Part shown: positions 1-11,134 of the stretch, one piece after another
How the letters are laid out: every line of letters starts with the position of its first letter
How positions within the stretch are numbered: position 1 is the first letter of the stretch
From: Megamerina dolium
Lineage: Eukaryota; Arthropoda; Insecta; Diptera; Megamerinidae
DNA length: 64,000 nt
Direction of reading: 5' to 3'
Assembly (NCBI GenBank): GCA_963854835.1
Contig: OY978525.1
Coordinates: 66,065,907-66,129,906, forward strand
Translations under genes and position numbers: made by a program
The notes under the pieces: model-generated
The model's database searches: none
Told to the model about the DNA's origin: nothing
The model's input: the letters and a program-made list of their open reading frames with translations, nothing else

Positions 1-1251
1 CTCCGCCGCTAAGATAATCTCCGACTCGTCGATTGGCACTGCTTCTTCTATTGGGGGTATCACCATATACGGTTGCAAGTCTTGTGCCGGAAAAAGCGTT
101 TTTACTACCTTTGCTAAGAGGATAGAGCAGGTTGGTGCTTTACCTCTACCTCCTCTGACCTTGGACATCACTATCTTATACGCGTTGCCCCACGGGTTCT
201 CGTCCACCCTTTCACAAAGTTCTTTGAAGCACGAGGACTTGCTGCTTTTGATCGCCTTTTTAAACTCCTTGCGTTTCTTTTTGAAGCATTCACGTAGTAT
301 TATATGCTCCGGCGTACCTCGGATTCTTTGGGAGAGACGTCTTGCTCTATGACATTCACTTCTTAATGTATTAATCTCCTGATTCCACCAGTACGTGGGC
401 TTTCTACACATATTCTGTATTTTTCTGCACATGGCGGCGTCGCAAGCTTTACTTACGTACTTTGACAGCATGTCAGCCTGTCGGTCCACGTCGTTTGAAC
501 AGTCTGGGTTCACGTCTAGAATGAGTTTGAAAATTTCTTCATCGAGCGTTTCCACTTTCCACCCTCTAGTTTGTGTTTTTTGTAGGCCCCCTCGAATCTG
601 CTTATGATTGCCGACTTCCATCACAATAGCAAGGTAGTCGCTATGTGTGTAAAAGTCGCACACCTGCCAGCTTGTCGATCGAACGAACGCGCGGCTGGCG
701 AACGTAATGTCAATAATTGATCCGCGACCATTCTTCTCGAAGGTATTCCTACCGCCAGTATTGAGCAATACAGCGTCTAGCAAGGAGAACGCCTTGAGCA
801 GGGCATCACGCCGCCTATTTGTATAACTGCTGCCCCATTCCTCGGCCTATGCATTGAAGTCACCTGCTATTACGTTTGGCGTAGTAGTTCTGGCGTCTCG
901 CACTAGTTCGTCTAGAATCCTTTCATAGTCGACTTGCGTCACACTCGGCGGGACATAGCAGCTGTAAAAATTGATTCCACAGATCTCCGCCCGCGTATAG
1001 TAGGATTTCCCAAGGAGCGGCTTGTCTTGGATGGAGTTGTTTCCACAGGCCCATATGGCAGCTTTGTTGACCTTATGAGAGATCCAGGTTCCTGCGCTTA
1101 AGTTTTTGTACTGCTCGCAAACTATAGCCACTTCTATCTTCTGCTCGTATACTGTCTGCCTGAGCAACTCCTGTGCAGCTTCACAATGGTTTAAGTTGAT
1201 CTGTACAACTCTTATTATATCCTTTTTCACGCTGCTTGATATAGGGGACAC
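1..1251 (-). pseudogene. R1-like ORF2, endonuclease and start of RT linker
   Basis: The 5' part of the pol-like protein. The first 135 codons (1251-847) hold the start of an APE-type endonuclease, with a QINLNHC motif near the N-terminus and the metal-binding GDFNA motif. Immediately after GDFNA the minus strand has TAG where EN homologues normally have Trp, a single-base nonsense change. Beyond the stop the same frame continues to the window edge with EN C-terminal motifs (GRGSIIDITFAS; HSDYLAI) and the linker before RT (TYWWNQEI). Apart from the stop the visible frame looks intact, so decay may be recent. Confidence 0.75.
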
Positions 1252-2627
1252 TTCCTACTGCCGATTTGGTGACCCGCATCTTTCCCGTTGATTTTGCATG
1301 CTCCACAGAATGGCTTTTTATCGCATCTCTTTGCGAAGTGACCCTTTTCCCCACATTTGATGCAACTTTGGCCCCTATCTTCTGTGCTGCTGCACGCCCT
1401 CGCCACATGCCCATATTCTAGGCACCTGAAACACTTCTTTAGGTTCGGTTTTTCCCTTATTCGGCACCCCACCCATCCAATTTTGATCTTCCGAGCATCA
1501 AGAAGTTGTCTTGCGTTCAACGCCGGAAGGCTTACCACCGCAGTCTGCGTACCTGCATATGCCTCCCTGATGTTTTTGATCGCTCTTTCGTCGAAGAAAC
1601 TTAACTCCTTTATCGCCTTTATCGTATCGCCTCGACTATATCCTCCTTGGTGGTAATTTCATCTAGATCTTGGATCTCCAACGATACCTCATGGGTTAGC
1701 GCCCGAATCTGCGCTTGATCACCGAGCACCTTATTTATTTCCTTTTCATAAACTCCCATGTTTATCATCTGGGCCTCCTTCAGTTCAAGCAAAATTTCGC
1801 CTTTCGCCATCTTCCTGATCCGTGCAATGTTCTCACCGAGTTCATGTAAAGCATCATTCTTTTTCACAGTTTTAAGTATGTCACTGTATGACATATTTCC
1901 AGCACGTGCAATGATTATCGCGTCTGGTCTCGGAGGCGGTGTATAGGTCGCCTTCTTCTTAGGGTTCTGCGTTTTGCGTTTAACCTGCGCCCAGCTCTCT
2001 GTTTTCTTTTTATCTTTGGCAAGACTATTGCCTCCATCGCTCCTGCTCGTGGTATCCGTCGGCTTTTGCACTTCCTCGTGAGTGGCTCTGTTCCTCTTGG
2101 GTGGTGTTTTCCGTGTCAGCTGCTCGTCCTCGCGGGGCCTCTTCGGCGTTGATCCTATAGATGTTAGCCTGAGGGGAACATTTCGTCTATTTTCTTTGCT
2201 TTTATTATACTCTTCTCGGGCACGTTCGTGAAGTCGCGTTACTGAACTGAGCAGATCCCTGATTTGGTTGTTGATTGATCGTTACGGTAGTCGCATGGCT
2301 TCAGTCAACTTCCTGATTGCCCCACCTAATTCCGACACTGAGATCGGCACTCGATTGCGTCGTTGTAGCCATAGGCGTGCTATCTTGCATCGCAGGTGGC
2401 GAAGACTTTGCTCTTACTGGCTTTTCCGCAGTTTTCGGCGACCGCACCAATCTTGGTGCGCGCTTAAAAGGGTCAACTTCGACAGTTTTGCCATCTTCAC
2501 TCGGTATCGGTGTCTTCTTGGGCGGCTCAGCTCCAGGTATCTTGCTACCACCATCGCAAGGACTTTGAGTACCACTGCTCATGGTGATGCCATCTATATT
2601 GCTGCTATGGTTTTTTTTGTTTCTCAA
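1227..2627 (-). pseudogene. R1-like ORF1 (gag-like nucleic-acid binding protein), frameshifted
   Basis: ORF1 binds element RNA in R1-type elements. The reading frame starts near 2627 (a second Met 14 codons later is also possible) and runs through a low-complexity, Lys/Pro-rich N-terminus, a central helical region (1619-2071) and a C-terminal zinc-knuckle block (1227-1538). Three knuckles are visible: CFRCLEYGHVARAC, CIKCGEKGHFAKRC, and a third of the form CGAC...GHQ...C. The frame is broken near 2300 and again near 1620, where reading must shift to continue into the knuckles. The order of parts is normal for the family, so the breaks are probably decay rather than programmed shifts. It ends just upstream of the ORF2 start. 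Confidence 0.75.
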
Positions 2628-3349
2628 TTTGTTCTCCGTTTACTTTCTGTACCAGCGCATCGTGTGTAGGGGGGCGGGCCGAAATAGACAGGAGCGGGTA
2701 TACCCTCGGGGACAATGCCCCTACCCCAGTTCCCTGAGGCCTGTCCTTCGCTTTACCGGTTCCGGAAAACACGGACGAACCGGCGCTCGCCCGGAGCAAC
2801 GCAACAACTCCTGCGTCCAATACACACTTCCTGACTAAGGCCCGAAGGGGCTGGTTACTGATACCCACCGCGGCTAACACCTCGGCAGAGCAAGCTCACA
2901 TCACCCTCATCCTCCCAACAGCAGAGAAAGCTGTTGAGGTTCTGAAGGACTCCCAGTGCGCCGCGGAGTATACCGGTCGATTTAACAGCCGCACCTAACA
3001 TGGTGTACAGACGCTGACCAGGAAGCCGTCCAATATGGAAACCGTCGCGCCTGGGTTTTTTTATAACTCATCATGCCCATGCATGATGAGGGGGACACAT
3101 AATTCAAAGGGGCGGTGTCGACTCGCCACTGTCACAGGAATTTCATAGGACTCGCTGGCTTTTATACCGCCTCCTCCATTCCTGCAGCTCATCGTCGGGG
3201 ATTGCTTATTCGTTTAAACTTATCTCGCAATTAACCTGCTACTACAGGCCGTCCGGCTATCCGCGACCTGCCGACCCCCCCGGTAGCTTAGAGCCCAGCT
3301 ATAGTACCCGATCCCGTAGGATCAGACCGTCCTGGATACACACAAGGGG
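2628..3349 (-). other. Putative 5' leader of the R1-like element
   Basis: GC-richer than the neighbourhood, with no coding frame I recognise. It lies between ORF1 and the LTR that starts at 3350, so it is probably the 5' untranslated region. The exact 5' end of the element is not certain. Confidence 0.45.
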
Positions 3350-3729
3350 TGTGAATATATTATTGTATGTTATATGTTGGTATGTGGGTAGTTGATATGT
3401 GGCTAGTGTTAGAAAAATGGCATATAAGCTGTCAGCTTACCGAAGGCAGTCGCTTTGAGTTGTGAGTCTTGCACCGAAGTGCTAGCATTTAAGAAAGTGT
3501 AAATACTGCGATCCTTTCGAGGCCCTCCAGTATTAGTGTAAAAGTGCGAAATACAAAACACCAGCAATAAAGCGAATACCCAAAACCGCAAGTATCATTG
3601 ATAAAATATAATTGTTTCATTTCAGCCCACTAGTGTGTTAGAGTCGAGGGATATTTAGGAGCTTAGGTCTAGCAGCTAATCTTGTGCGTTAGGTACTTAG
3701 TGAATGTTGAGGAAAAATAGTACGCCACA
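3350..3729 (+). repeat. BEL-type LTR, isolated copy
   Basis: Starts TGTGAATATATTATTG and ends GAAAAATAGTACGCCACA. The same sequence occurs in reverse orientation at 26192-26593 and 36741-37153, the former beside BEL/Pao pol. Start TG, end CA, the similar length in all three copies and the adjacency to BEL coding sequence identify it as an LTR. No internal region follows here; a SINE fragment abuts directly. Confidence 0.65.
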
Positions 3730-3955
3730 GTAACAACTTGCCATGAAAAAAGCTTCTAAAAGAACTCTAGGACAAAGCTCAGACAAAGTGATGTCACAAG
3801 GGTTCTGTCGTTCGGAACCGGCTAAAATAAGTAGGTCCCTTCTAATACTGTCCAAAATTTAATACGCACAACAGTAATGGAAGAGAAGGTCGGCCAATGA
3901 GCCCTTCGGTACTTTAAGTGCCACATATTTCTTTATTTTTTTATTTTTTATTATC
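3730..3955 (+). repeat. SINE, 5'-truncated copy
   Basis: Matches the body and tail of the tRNA-headed SINE seen whole at 11590-11954, but starts at GTAACAACTTGCC and lacks the tRNA-like head. It ends with the family's T-rich ATTT tail. Confidence 0.75.
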
Positions 3956-3959
3956 GATT

Positions 3960-5512
3960 ATTAGCAAAAGCGAGACTTTATAATCCTAAGACCACACGAT
4001 TTCTATGAAGTCATAACCATTCCAATGCGAAATTCAATGTATATTGATATCATAGTAATACCGACAAGATCTGAGGTGGTCAGACAAATAACTATCCAAA
4101 TTCCGGAAAAAGAAATACTAATTCCATAACAGGAACTACAAGCTGGAGTATTCGATGCAAACACTATAACAATTAATACCAATACCTTTGTTAGAATAAT
4201 CAATACAACAAATGATAACACAGTTGTTTCAAACATTGATATAAAAACCGAAAGCCTGAATAACTACAAAACAATATCATGGAACAGTCCACAAAACAAA
4301 AATTATAAACTACAAAAGCTATCCAAAAATTTTCCTACATTTGCAAAAGGCAAATTACTGCACTAGAAACTGGAAAAATATCATCTATCAATTTTTAAAA
4401 ACAAAAATTAAGATTGAATAGTGTCGAGCCAACGTATATTAAAATTTACAGGATACCACACACATATAAAGGAGAAATCAATAGATAAATAAATAAATTA
4501 ATAAAAGATGTTATAATAGAATCATCAGCATCAGAATATAATAACCTGATTTTATTAGTACCGAAAAAATCCCTACCAGGGAGCACAACCAAAAGATGGA
4601 AATTAGAAGTAGATTATAGGGGAATCAATAAAAAATTAATAGCGGATAAATTTCCATTGCCAGGAACAGATAATATTCTTGATCAATTAGGTAAAGCAAA
4701 ATATTTTTCTTGCCTAGACTTAACATCAGGGTTACACCAAATTGAGCTAGATGAAAATTGAAAGGATATTACTTGCTTATCAATGATTAGGTTTATTTTC
4801 AAACGTCTTCCATATGGATTAAAAATAGTCCCAAACTCATTCCAAAGAATGGTGACAATCGCATAACCTGCAATCACCAGCACAAGCCTTTCTTTACACA
4901 TACAAGCTTTTCTTTAGGACGATAAGAAAATCTTATGATAAAAAACTTGACAGATGTTTTTGAAAAATGCCGAAAATATAATATAAAACTTCATCCAGAT
5001 GTACATTCTTTAGTCACGAAGTCACCTATTTAGGACAGAAATGTACAGATAAAAGCATTCTTCCAAACGATAGCAAATTCAAGACAATTCTCGACTATCC
5101 AACACCTAGAAATGCCAATGAATTAAAACGGTTTGAAGCATTTTACAACTATTATAGACGTTTTGTACCAAATTTCGCAGAACATTCACGACTCTTAAAA
5201 AAACTATATAAAAAGACTATATAGAAAAAACATAACTTTCGAATGGACTGCAGAATGTGAAAAAGCATTCAAATATTTAAAAAATGAGATCATCGACCAC
5301 TGTCGTATCTATTTGCAATGAAAAATCTATCTTCAAAACGCACACGTATGAGATTAGATCTAGAGGAATATGATTTCACCGTTGAGTACATGCGGAGTAA
5401 AGAAAACTATGCAGCTGACGCTTTGTCACATGTAGACTTTTCCAACATAAAAATTATGAAAGATACATCCAACCACATATTTAAAGTAACAACTAGGTTA
5501 TAAAATAAAAAC
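3960..5512 (+). pseudogene. Ty3/gypsy pol remnant (protease-RT linker, RT, RNase H end)
   Basis: Many stops and frameshifts, but clear motifs remain in order. At 4500-4900 there is RT: LILLVPKKS, a VDYRGINKK block, FPLPGTDNILDQLG, and FSCLDLTSGLHQI. At 5030-5200 the segment after the active site can be read, with a YYRRFVPNF motif. At 5318-5480 is the end of RNase H: LEEYDFTVEYMRSKENYAADALSH. The motif set resembles the 17.6/297 group. The YxDD region is lost in a frameshifted stretch. No LTR of its own is recognisable. It stops just before a DNA-transposon fragment. Confidence 0.75.
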
Positions 5513-5526
5513 AAAAATTAACAAGA

Positions 5527-5902
5527 ATGTGTATTACTTCTGAAGTTGACGACACACCCACAGAAATGGCGGAGCTGGAAGGATTGGCATATAATGGCCT
5601 CGAAAATATTGCTGGCTATATACGTCATAAATTACGGCACAAAGTGGAGGTATTGCGATTCAGAACGCCGTCCTGGTTCAACTTATACATGGGTAAATCA
5701 TCTGGGGGAAGGTGGTTTATCAAAACCTACCGAAGAACTCGTGGTTCAATTAAACTTGCTTGAAAATATTTTTAATGCAATTAATGGAAATGGGTTGCTC
5801 ATAGCAAATAATTTTGTACAAGAACATATTGAGCAATCTTTCAGTATTAATTGGAATATTAAGGTAAACAAATTGTTCTTCCGTGTTAGATTAGAAAAAT
5901 AA
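5527..5902 (+). pseudogene. P-element/THAP9-like transposase C-terminal fragment
   Basis: Two overlapping frames can be read as one protein with a frameshift near 5680. The first gives an IAGYIRHKL motif, the second WVNHLGEGGLSKPTEELV followed by a helical segment ending near 5830. These resemble the C-terminal part of P-superfamily transposases, where a YIAG-type motif is followed by a Gly-Gly-Leu-x-x-Pro-Ser/Thr motif. A second copy with [12 protein letters not shown] is at 44560-45060. The family assignment rests on motif memory only, so it is tentative; another DNA-transposase family is possible. Confidence 0.35.
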
Positions 5903-6104
5903 ACAAAGAAAGTGAAGAAGCCGCTCACAAGAAACAAAAAAAAATTCACAATATTTTTTTTTTTTTCTAACAAGCTTTTTTTATTGGATCTTTCTAAATT
6001 ACTTAGAAACTAACAATAAGTAATCAAATCTTACAAACTAACTAAAATTATGTGATATTCCCAACGTTCCATCACAATTTGTTGAGTCGCGGGGTATAGC
6101 AATT

Positions 6105-8676
6105 TCACAGCATATTCAGTGTGTCTTTTCTTTTTAATCGACGATGACCCGAGCTCAACAACAATTGCCTAGCAAGGGCATTCGGATGATAGTGTAATTT
6201 TTGAATGTAGCTTCTACAGGACATTGCAACTTCCTCAGAAATTGTGGGTACATTTAAATCTCGATGGATGTTAACGTTCCTCATATACCAAGGCGCGTTT
6301 ACAATAATTCGCAGAAACTTGGATTGTATTCGCTGAGGGAGATGCGGTGCCCCAAAATTGAATACCATAAGTCCAAATTGGCTTCAGGATTGCTTTATAT
6401 TATAGCACTTTGTATTCGAGATTCAACTTTGAACTATTGTGTAACTGATTCATTTTTCCAGGTCAGCCTTCTGTCGAGGTGAATACCCAAGTACTTTGTT
6501 GAGGAACATTGTGGAACTGATTAGCCATTAATATTAAGTGGGGGACATGTATCTAGCCTTAGCGTGAAGGTTACATGTACGCTCTTTGATTCATTGACTT
6601 TTATACGCCATTTTGCTAGCCAGATTTCGAGAGAATCGACATGAGTCTGCATGAGTTTAGTAGCTTCTATGTGGTTAGAGCGAGAGCACAATATTGCCGT
6701 ATCATCAGAAATGGTCTATATGAATGTATAGTTATTGTTGGGAATATCTGAAGTGTATAAGAGATACAGTAAGGGGCCCAAAACGCTTCCTTGAGGAACG
6801 CCAGCGTGAATATCCAATGGATTTGTTGTGTAATCCTTGTGATGTATGAGAAATTGTCTTTTCGTGGGGTAGCTACTAAGCAATGAGGAGACATTATCAG
6901 GCAGTAATAGTTTGAGTTTGTAAATAAGGCCATCGTGCCATAATTTATCGAAAGCTTGAGTGATATCAAGAAAGACAGCTGAACAATACTTTTTTTCTTC
7001 AAAAGTGTCAGAGTTACAATGTGGACTTGTTCTATTGTGCCGTGCTGTTTTCTAAATCCAAACTGATGTTGAGGAATCAGTTGGTTGAGATTAATAAATG
7101 GAGTTATATTCATGACAAGTACCTTTTCGATTACTTTAGAGAGTAGAGGCAGGAGGTTGATAGGTCTGTACGATGCCACTTTTGTAGGGTATTTTCCTGG
7201 TTTTGCTATCATAATAATTTTTGAAGTTTTCCAGCATTTGGGATAGTGTTTAATACGAAATATAGCATTGAAAATGTGCATGAGGTGAATTACTGAAGCC
7301 GGAGGTAGCTCTTTTATCATTTTACCGGTAATTTTATATGGACCAGGTGATTTTTTTGGGTTTAAATCTTTATAAATTGCTTTGAATATGTCCTTTTTTT
7401 TAATTTTGAGGGTTATTGAGCAAGGTTGAGAAGTTAATTTTGGTAATGAGGACTGTAAAGAGGGTGGATTGGGTGTAAACACACTTTTTAAGTGGTTTGC
7501 AAAAGCCAAACCCTTCTCACAGTTGCTTCTAGCCCAATTACAGTCACTCAAACGGATGAGGGAATCAGTGAGAATTGGCCGATTTGAGTTTTTTGCTGAT
7601 TTCCACAAAGAGTAGTCTGGCGCTTCACAAGGTGTTAATTTCGCTATGTGCTCTTCTAACTCTTTGTTGTTTTTATTTTTTAAGGCTTGCTTTAACTTTC
7701 GAGTGCAGTGCTGTAGCTGTGTTTTCAGATTCGGTGATCTGAATTCTTGCCATTGTCTTCGGAGTCTTCTTTTCTGTCTTACTAGCAATTTAATGTCGGC
7801 TGGTGTGTATGGGCTATAGTTTGATTGCTTGCATACCATTGTGCAGGTGGCTGAGCTGAGAGCTAATGAGAACAGCTGGTTGAATTTTTCGAGTGCTGAG
7901 TCTACATCGTGTCCATTTCTTAATACAGTACTCAGAGGAAGATGGGAATTTATATTTTTCTTGAATTTTAACCAGTCTATTTTCTTTCTAACGCAATTGC
8001 CTTGGGGGCTTGGTGATTTTATAGATATTACCGTGGGTGAGTGGTCAGATGATAGATCATAATTACACTCTGTGGAGATATTTTCCATCTGCAAACCTTT
8101 GGCGACTCCAAAATCTATGAGATCGGGTATTTTCCTCTTGTCCGTCGGCCAATATGTCGGTTGACCATTTGAAATAACATCGTAGCCGTGGTTAGTGATG
8201 ATTGAACATAGTCTTCTGCCTTTTGGAGTTATTAAGCGGGAGCCCCAGTGAGTGTGTTTGGCGTTGAAATCGCCAGCAACCAAGAATTTGCTACCAAGAG
8301 TTGAGAAAAATTCTTTATATTGCTGTTCGGTAATACTGTATCTTGGGGGGCAGTATATCGCAGATATTACTAGCTTAGAGATGTATTCTTCCAGACATAT
8401 AGATGTTGCTTGCAAGTATACGCTACTGAAATCTTCGAGAACATGATGTTTTATTCTGCTTTTTATCAATATGGCAGTTCCTCCGCGTCCCTTACCATGC
8501 GGATGATTTGTGGTGTACAGTTTGTAATATGGTATTTGGTAGCTTTTTTTGTCAGTGAAATGGGTCTCAGATATCATCATTATGTCGATCTGGATGGATT
8601 CAAGGAATTGAATTAGTTCCAAACGGTGCTGGCTTAAGCCGTTGGCGTTCTAGTGGCATATCTTGAGACAACTCAT
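6105..8676 (-). pseudogene. Jockey copy 1 ORF2 (endonuclease-reverse transcriptase), broken
   Basis: The start codon is at 8676. Codon 9 is TAG (8652-8650) where copy 2 has TGG, so translation would stop at once. After that a long frame runs to 6667 with EN motifs (SETHF, GDFNAKHTHWGSR, SSDHSP) and RT motifs (SPGPYKITG, YRPINLLPLLSK, HQFGFRKQHG). A deletion near 7010 shifts the frame before the catalytic region. Short deletions near 6440 and 6340 remove more of the C-terminus compared with copy 2. The last 87 codons (6368-6105) are recognisable. Confidence 0.85.
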
Positions 8677-10293
8677 GGTCTGGATAGCAATGTTTGGAGT
8701 AACATCGATTGATTTTTCATCATTTCTTGCATCATTGTTTGCATTGAGTTCATGAATTGGTTCATATTCTGAATTAATGTTTGAAGCAAATGTTCAAGGG
8801 TACTTGGCTGTTGGGTGGGCAGTGAGTGTTTCTGCTCATTATTTATATTGCTTTGTTAGTGTGGGTTTTGTTTTAACACGCTAGCGTATGAATTGGTTTG
8901 ATTCTTGTTTGGGATTGCAGAGAAGAATTGTGTTGCATCAATATTTTGTCTCTTACTTGAGTTGGCTATCTGAGTTTGTCCAACTGGTTTTAGAGGTTGA
9001 TTGCTAGCGGAGAAATTTAGCTTTAGGGTTGTATATACTGGGCAACCTCTATAATTTCCGGTGTGATTACCTCCACAATTGCTGCATTTTTTCATGCTAG
9101 CATCGCCTTTAGATTTTGGGCATATGTTTGATTTATGGAGATCTCCACAAATCACACAAACAGCTGGCAGGGTACAATATGTCTTAGTATGTCCATATTC
9201 TTGGCAGTTACTGCACTGAGGAGGTCCAGTTCTCTTATGAGGTTCTTCGATTGTGATTTTGCGATGCAATAAATATCGAATTTTATATATGGGGTGTACT
9301 TCACCTTTATTTAGGGGTTTTGTTTCAGGCTGAAGCTCAATACGATAAAACGGTTGAGGTATATTGCTCTTGTTGAGAATGTTGAATACCGTTTTGGCTT
9401 GAAACACTTCTTCCTGAAGGGCAAGTTTGATTTAGTTAATATCAACGTTGGGTTCGACGCCTTTGAGTACAACGATTAAGCCCTTACTACTTTTTAGCTG
9501 ATATGTGTAGTAATTCTTTTTTACAGCATCAAATTCCGCGATTACTTTGCGATAATGAGTTTCGCTGTAGATTTGCACTTTCGTTTCCTCAATTTGGCCT
9601 TTGCGAATAGGAACAACGTGGAAATTCTTTGGTCCTATAAGACTTGTTATTCTGGAAATCAACTTATCTGAGTTGCGTTCTCTTAAGAAAATGGGTGGGG
9701 GTTTGAAATTTTTCTTGGAGATAATATTTTCGTCACTTTCATCACCTGAAAGCAAAGCGTATCTATTTTCCGAACTAATAGGGGCAGTGTTCTGCTTTTG
9801 AATTTTTGTTGAATTCATTTGTTTTGAATTTTGTGGACTTCTTTTTCGCTTTACTACAGTAATGTAGCGATCAATTCCAGTTTGAACAGCAACTGGTTCT
9901 TTATTAGTCATCGCACTAGTTGCTTTAACTACTGGGTCATGCACTTCAGTAGAAAGACCGTTATTTGTTTGCTTTGATGTTGTAGTTACAGCAGGAGAAG
10001 CGCATTGTACACTCCACGGTATAGAGGGAGATAGTATATCACGAGAGAACAAATTATTTTTTTTGTCTGTATTTATTGTTGTTGCAAATTTTGATGTAGT
10101 GTTAGAGTGAGGAATATGTGCAGGCAAAAGATTTGCACTGTTACTTTCACTTGTGCAGTGTGTACCAACTGTTTTTTTTTTGATAATGCACTTATGGGGG
10201 TGGGGGGGTTTGCGCGGGTGATTACAAATTATGGTTTACACACACATTAACAGGCGATTGCCGTTGCCGGAGAGGAGAGCGCTGAACACTCAT
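8673..10293 (-). pseudogene. Jockey copy 1 ORF1 (gag-like), broken
   Basis: Starts at the ATG at 10293, matching copy 2. The frame shifts near 10190 in a T-run, continues to a stop near 9432 and again to a stop at 8856. The C-terminal part holds three CCHC-type knuckles (CSNCQEYGHTKTYC; CVICGDLHKSNIC; CSNCGGNHTGNYRGC) preceded by a PRE-C2HC-like domain. Beyond the stop at 8856 the frame resumes with a Gln/Met-rich tail running to 8673, where the ORF1 stop overlaps the ORF2 start. This tail is absent from copy 2 but has a counterpart in copy 3, so copy 1 keeps the older C-terminus. Confidence 0.8.
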
Positions 10294-10528
10294 ATTACAA
10301 ACAAAATGTTTGCAAACGATATTATTATTATTTTTTTCTTTGATTTTAATGTTCTTTTTGCTTATTTGTATAAGCAATAAAAAATCACAGAAATAACTCC
10401 TTGAGTTTACTTAGCGTCTTTTCGCAATATATTTAATTTTTTTTTTTTACCGAAATCAATCACTTTTCCGACTCTATCAAAGGAGAGATGCGAAACACGT
10501 CCACTCTTATTGGTGACTTTCACTAAAA

Positions 10529-10677
10529 TAGTAACTTAATATTTATTAATTATTTTTTAATTCTTTTAAATTATTAATTTCTTTTTTATATTTATACATG
10601 TATACATACATATATGCATAATAAAACTTGTAATGAAAACAAGAAAATACTTCGCTTTTTTATATATTGTAACGAGT
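10529..10677. other. AT-rich spacer between Jockey copy 1 and the gypsy LTR
   Basis: Very AT-rich; no gene, RNA or repeat signature recognised. The gypsy element is inserted at its right end in a TATATAT stretch. Confidence 0.5.
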
Positions 10678-11105
10678 ATCGATAGTTGGTTACTCATCAC
10701 TATTGCGACTGGCACTATTGGCAGCATCGAAACGAATGTCAACAAAAAGAAATAAGCAATAACCAGAACAAGCCAACGTGAAAGAAAGAGAAGAATCTCG
10801 ATAAACGAAGATTCTGGGGTGTTGCCAACAGAGTATAAATAGAACCAGTGTTGAGAAGTGAGAATCAATTTGATCCCGAACGTGATTGCAGAAACATCGA
10901 TACAGAGGCAAAAGTAGCTACTACATTAAAGTGTTATTGTAAATAGTTGATTGTAAACAGAGTTGATTGTACATAGAGATTATAAAATAAATTGTTGCTG
11001 TATATAGTTGTATAAAATAAGTGTTGCAGTTATTATTAACAGAATCCAGAGATCGAACAAGGTAATTCAAATAGAATTAAACGCTCACAGAATAAAAACG
11101 TAATA
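10678..11105 (+). repeat. 5' LTR of gypsy copy A
   Basis: Begins TGTAACGAG and ends ACGTAATA; the 3' LTR has ACGTAACA at the same point. It holds a TATAAATAG-type box near 10834, followed downstream by an AATAAA-rich segment. It is slightly longer than the 3' LTR because of small indels near 10940-10985. Confidence 0.85.
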
Positions 11106-11107
11106 AT

Positions 11108-11125
11108 TGGTGTCAGAAGTGAGAT
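11108..11125 (+). promoter_or_regulatory. Primer-binding site, complementary to a tRNA-Leu 3' end
   Basis: TGGTGTCAGAAGTGAGAT lies two bases after the LTR. It pairs with the CCA end of a tRNA-Leu (…TCTGACACCA). Copy B has TGATGTCAGAAATGGGAT at the same place (24750). Confidence 0.65.
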
Positions 11126-11134
11126 ACTGTAAAG

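Larger units (their letters stand above)
1..3349 (-). mobile_element. R1-clade non-LTR retrotransposon, 5' part
   Basis: The minus strand reads, from right to left, a 5' leader, a gag-like ORF1 with three zinc knuckles, and the start of ORF2 with an APE-type endonuclease. The reverse transcriptase lies beyond the left edge. Order and motifs fit the R1 clade: the ORF1 knuckle block ends just before ORF2, and the EN has a GDFNA motif. Frameshifts and a stop show it is not functional. No poly(A) end or target-site duplication can be seen because the 3' end is outside the window. Confidence 0.8.
5966..10528 (-). mobile_element. Jockey-clade non-LTR element, copy 1 (defective)
   Basis: Full-length layout on the minus strand: 5' leader (10528-10294), ORF1 with CCHC knuckles, ORF2 with EN and RT, and a 3' end in a T-run on the plus strand at 5957-5969 (the poly(A) tail). 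Closely similar to copy 2 at 28690-33066 across its whole length, so the two are one family. It carries nonsense changes, small deletions near 6340 and 6440 and frameshifts, so it cannot encode its own machinery. No RNase H is present, as expected for Jockey. Confidence 0.85.

Noticed and set aside
161..607. Two plus-strand open frames at the left edge
   Set aside because: They lie opposite the R1-like ORF2, which explains the sequence better.
2268..2838. Overlapping plus-strand open frames of 83-133 codons
   Set aside because: Antisense of the R1-like ORF1 and leader; no recognisable product.
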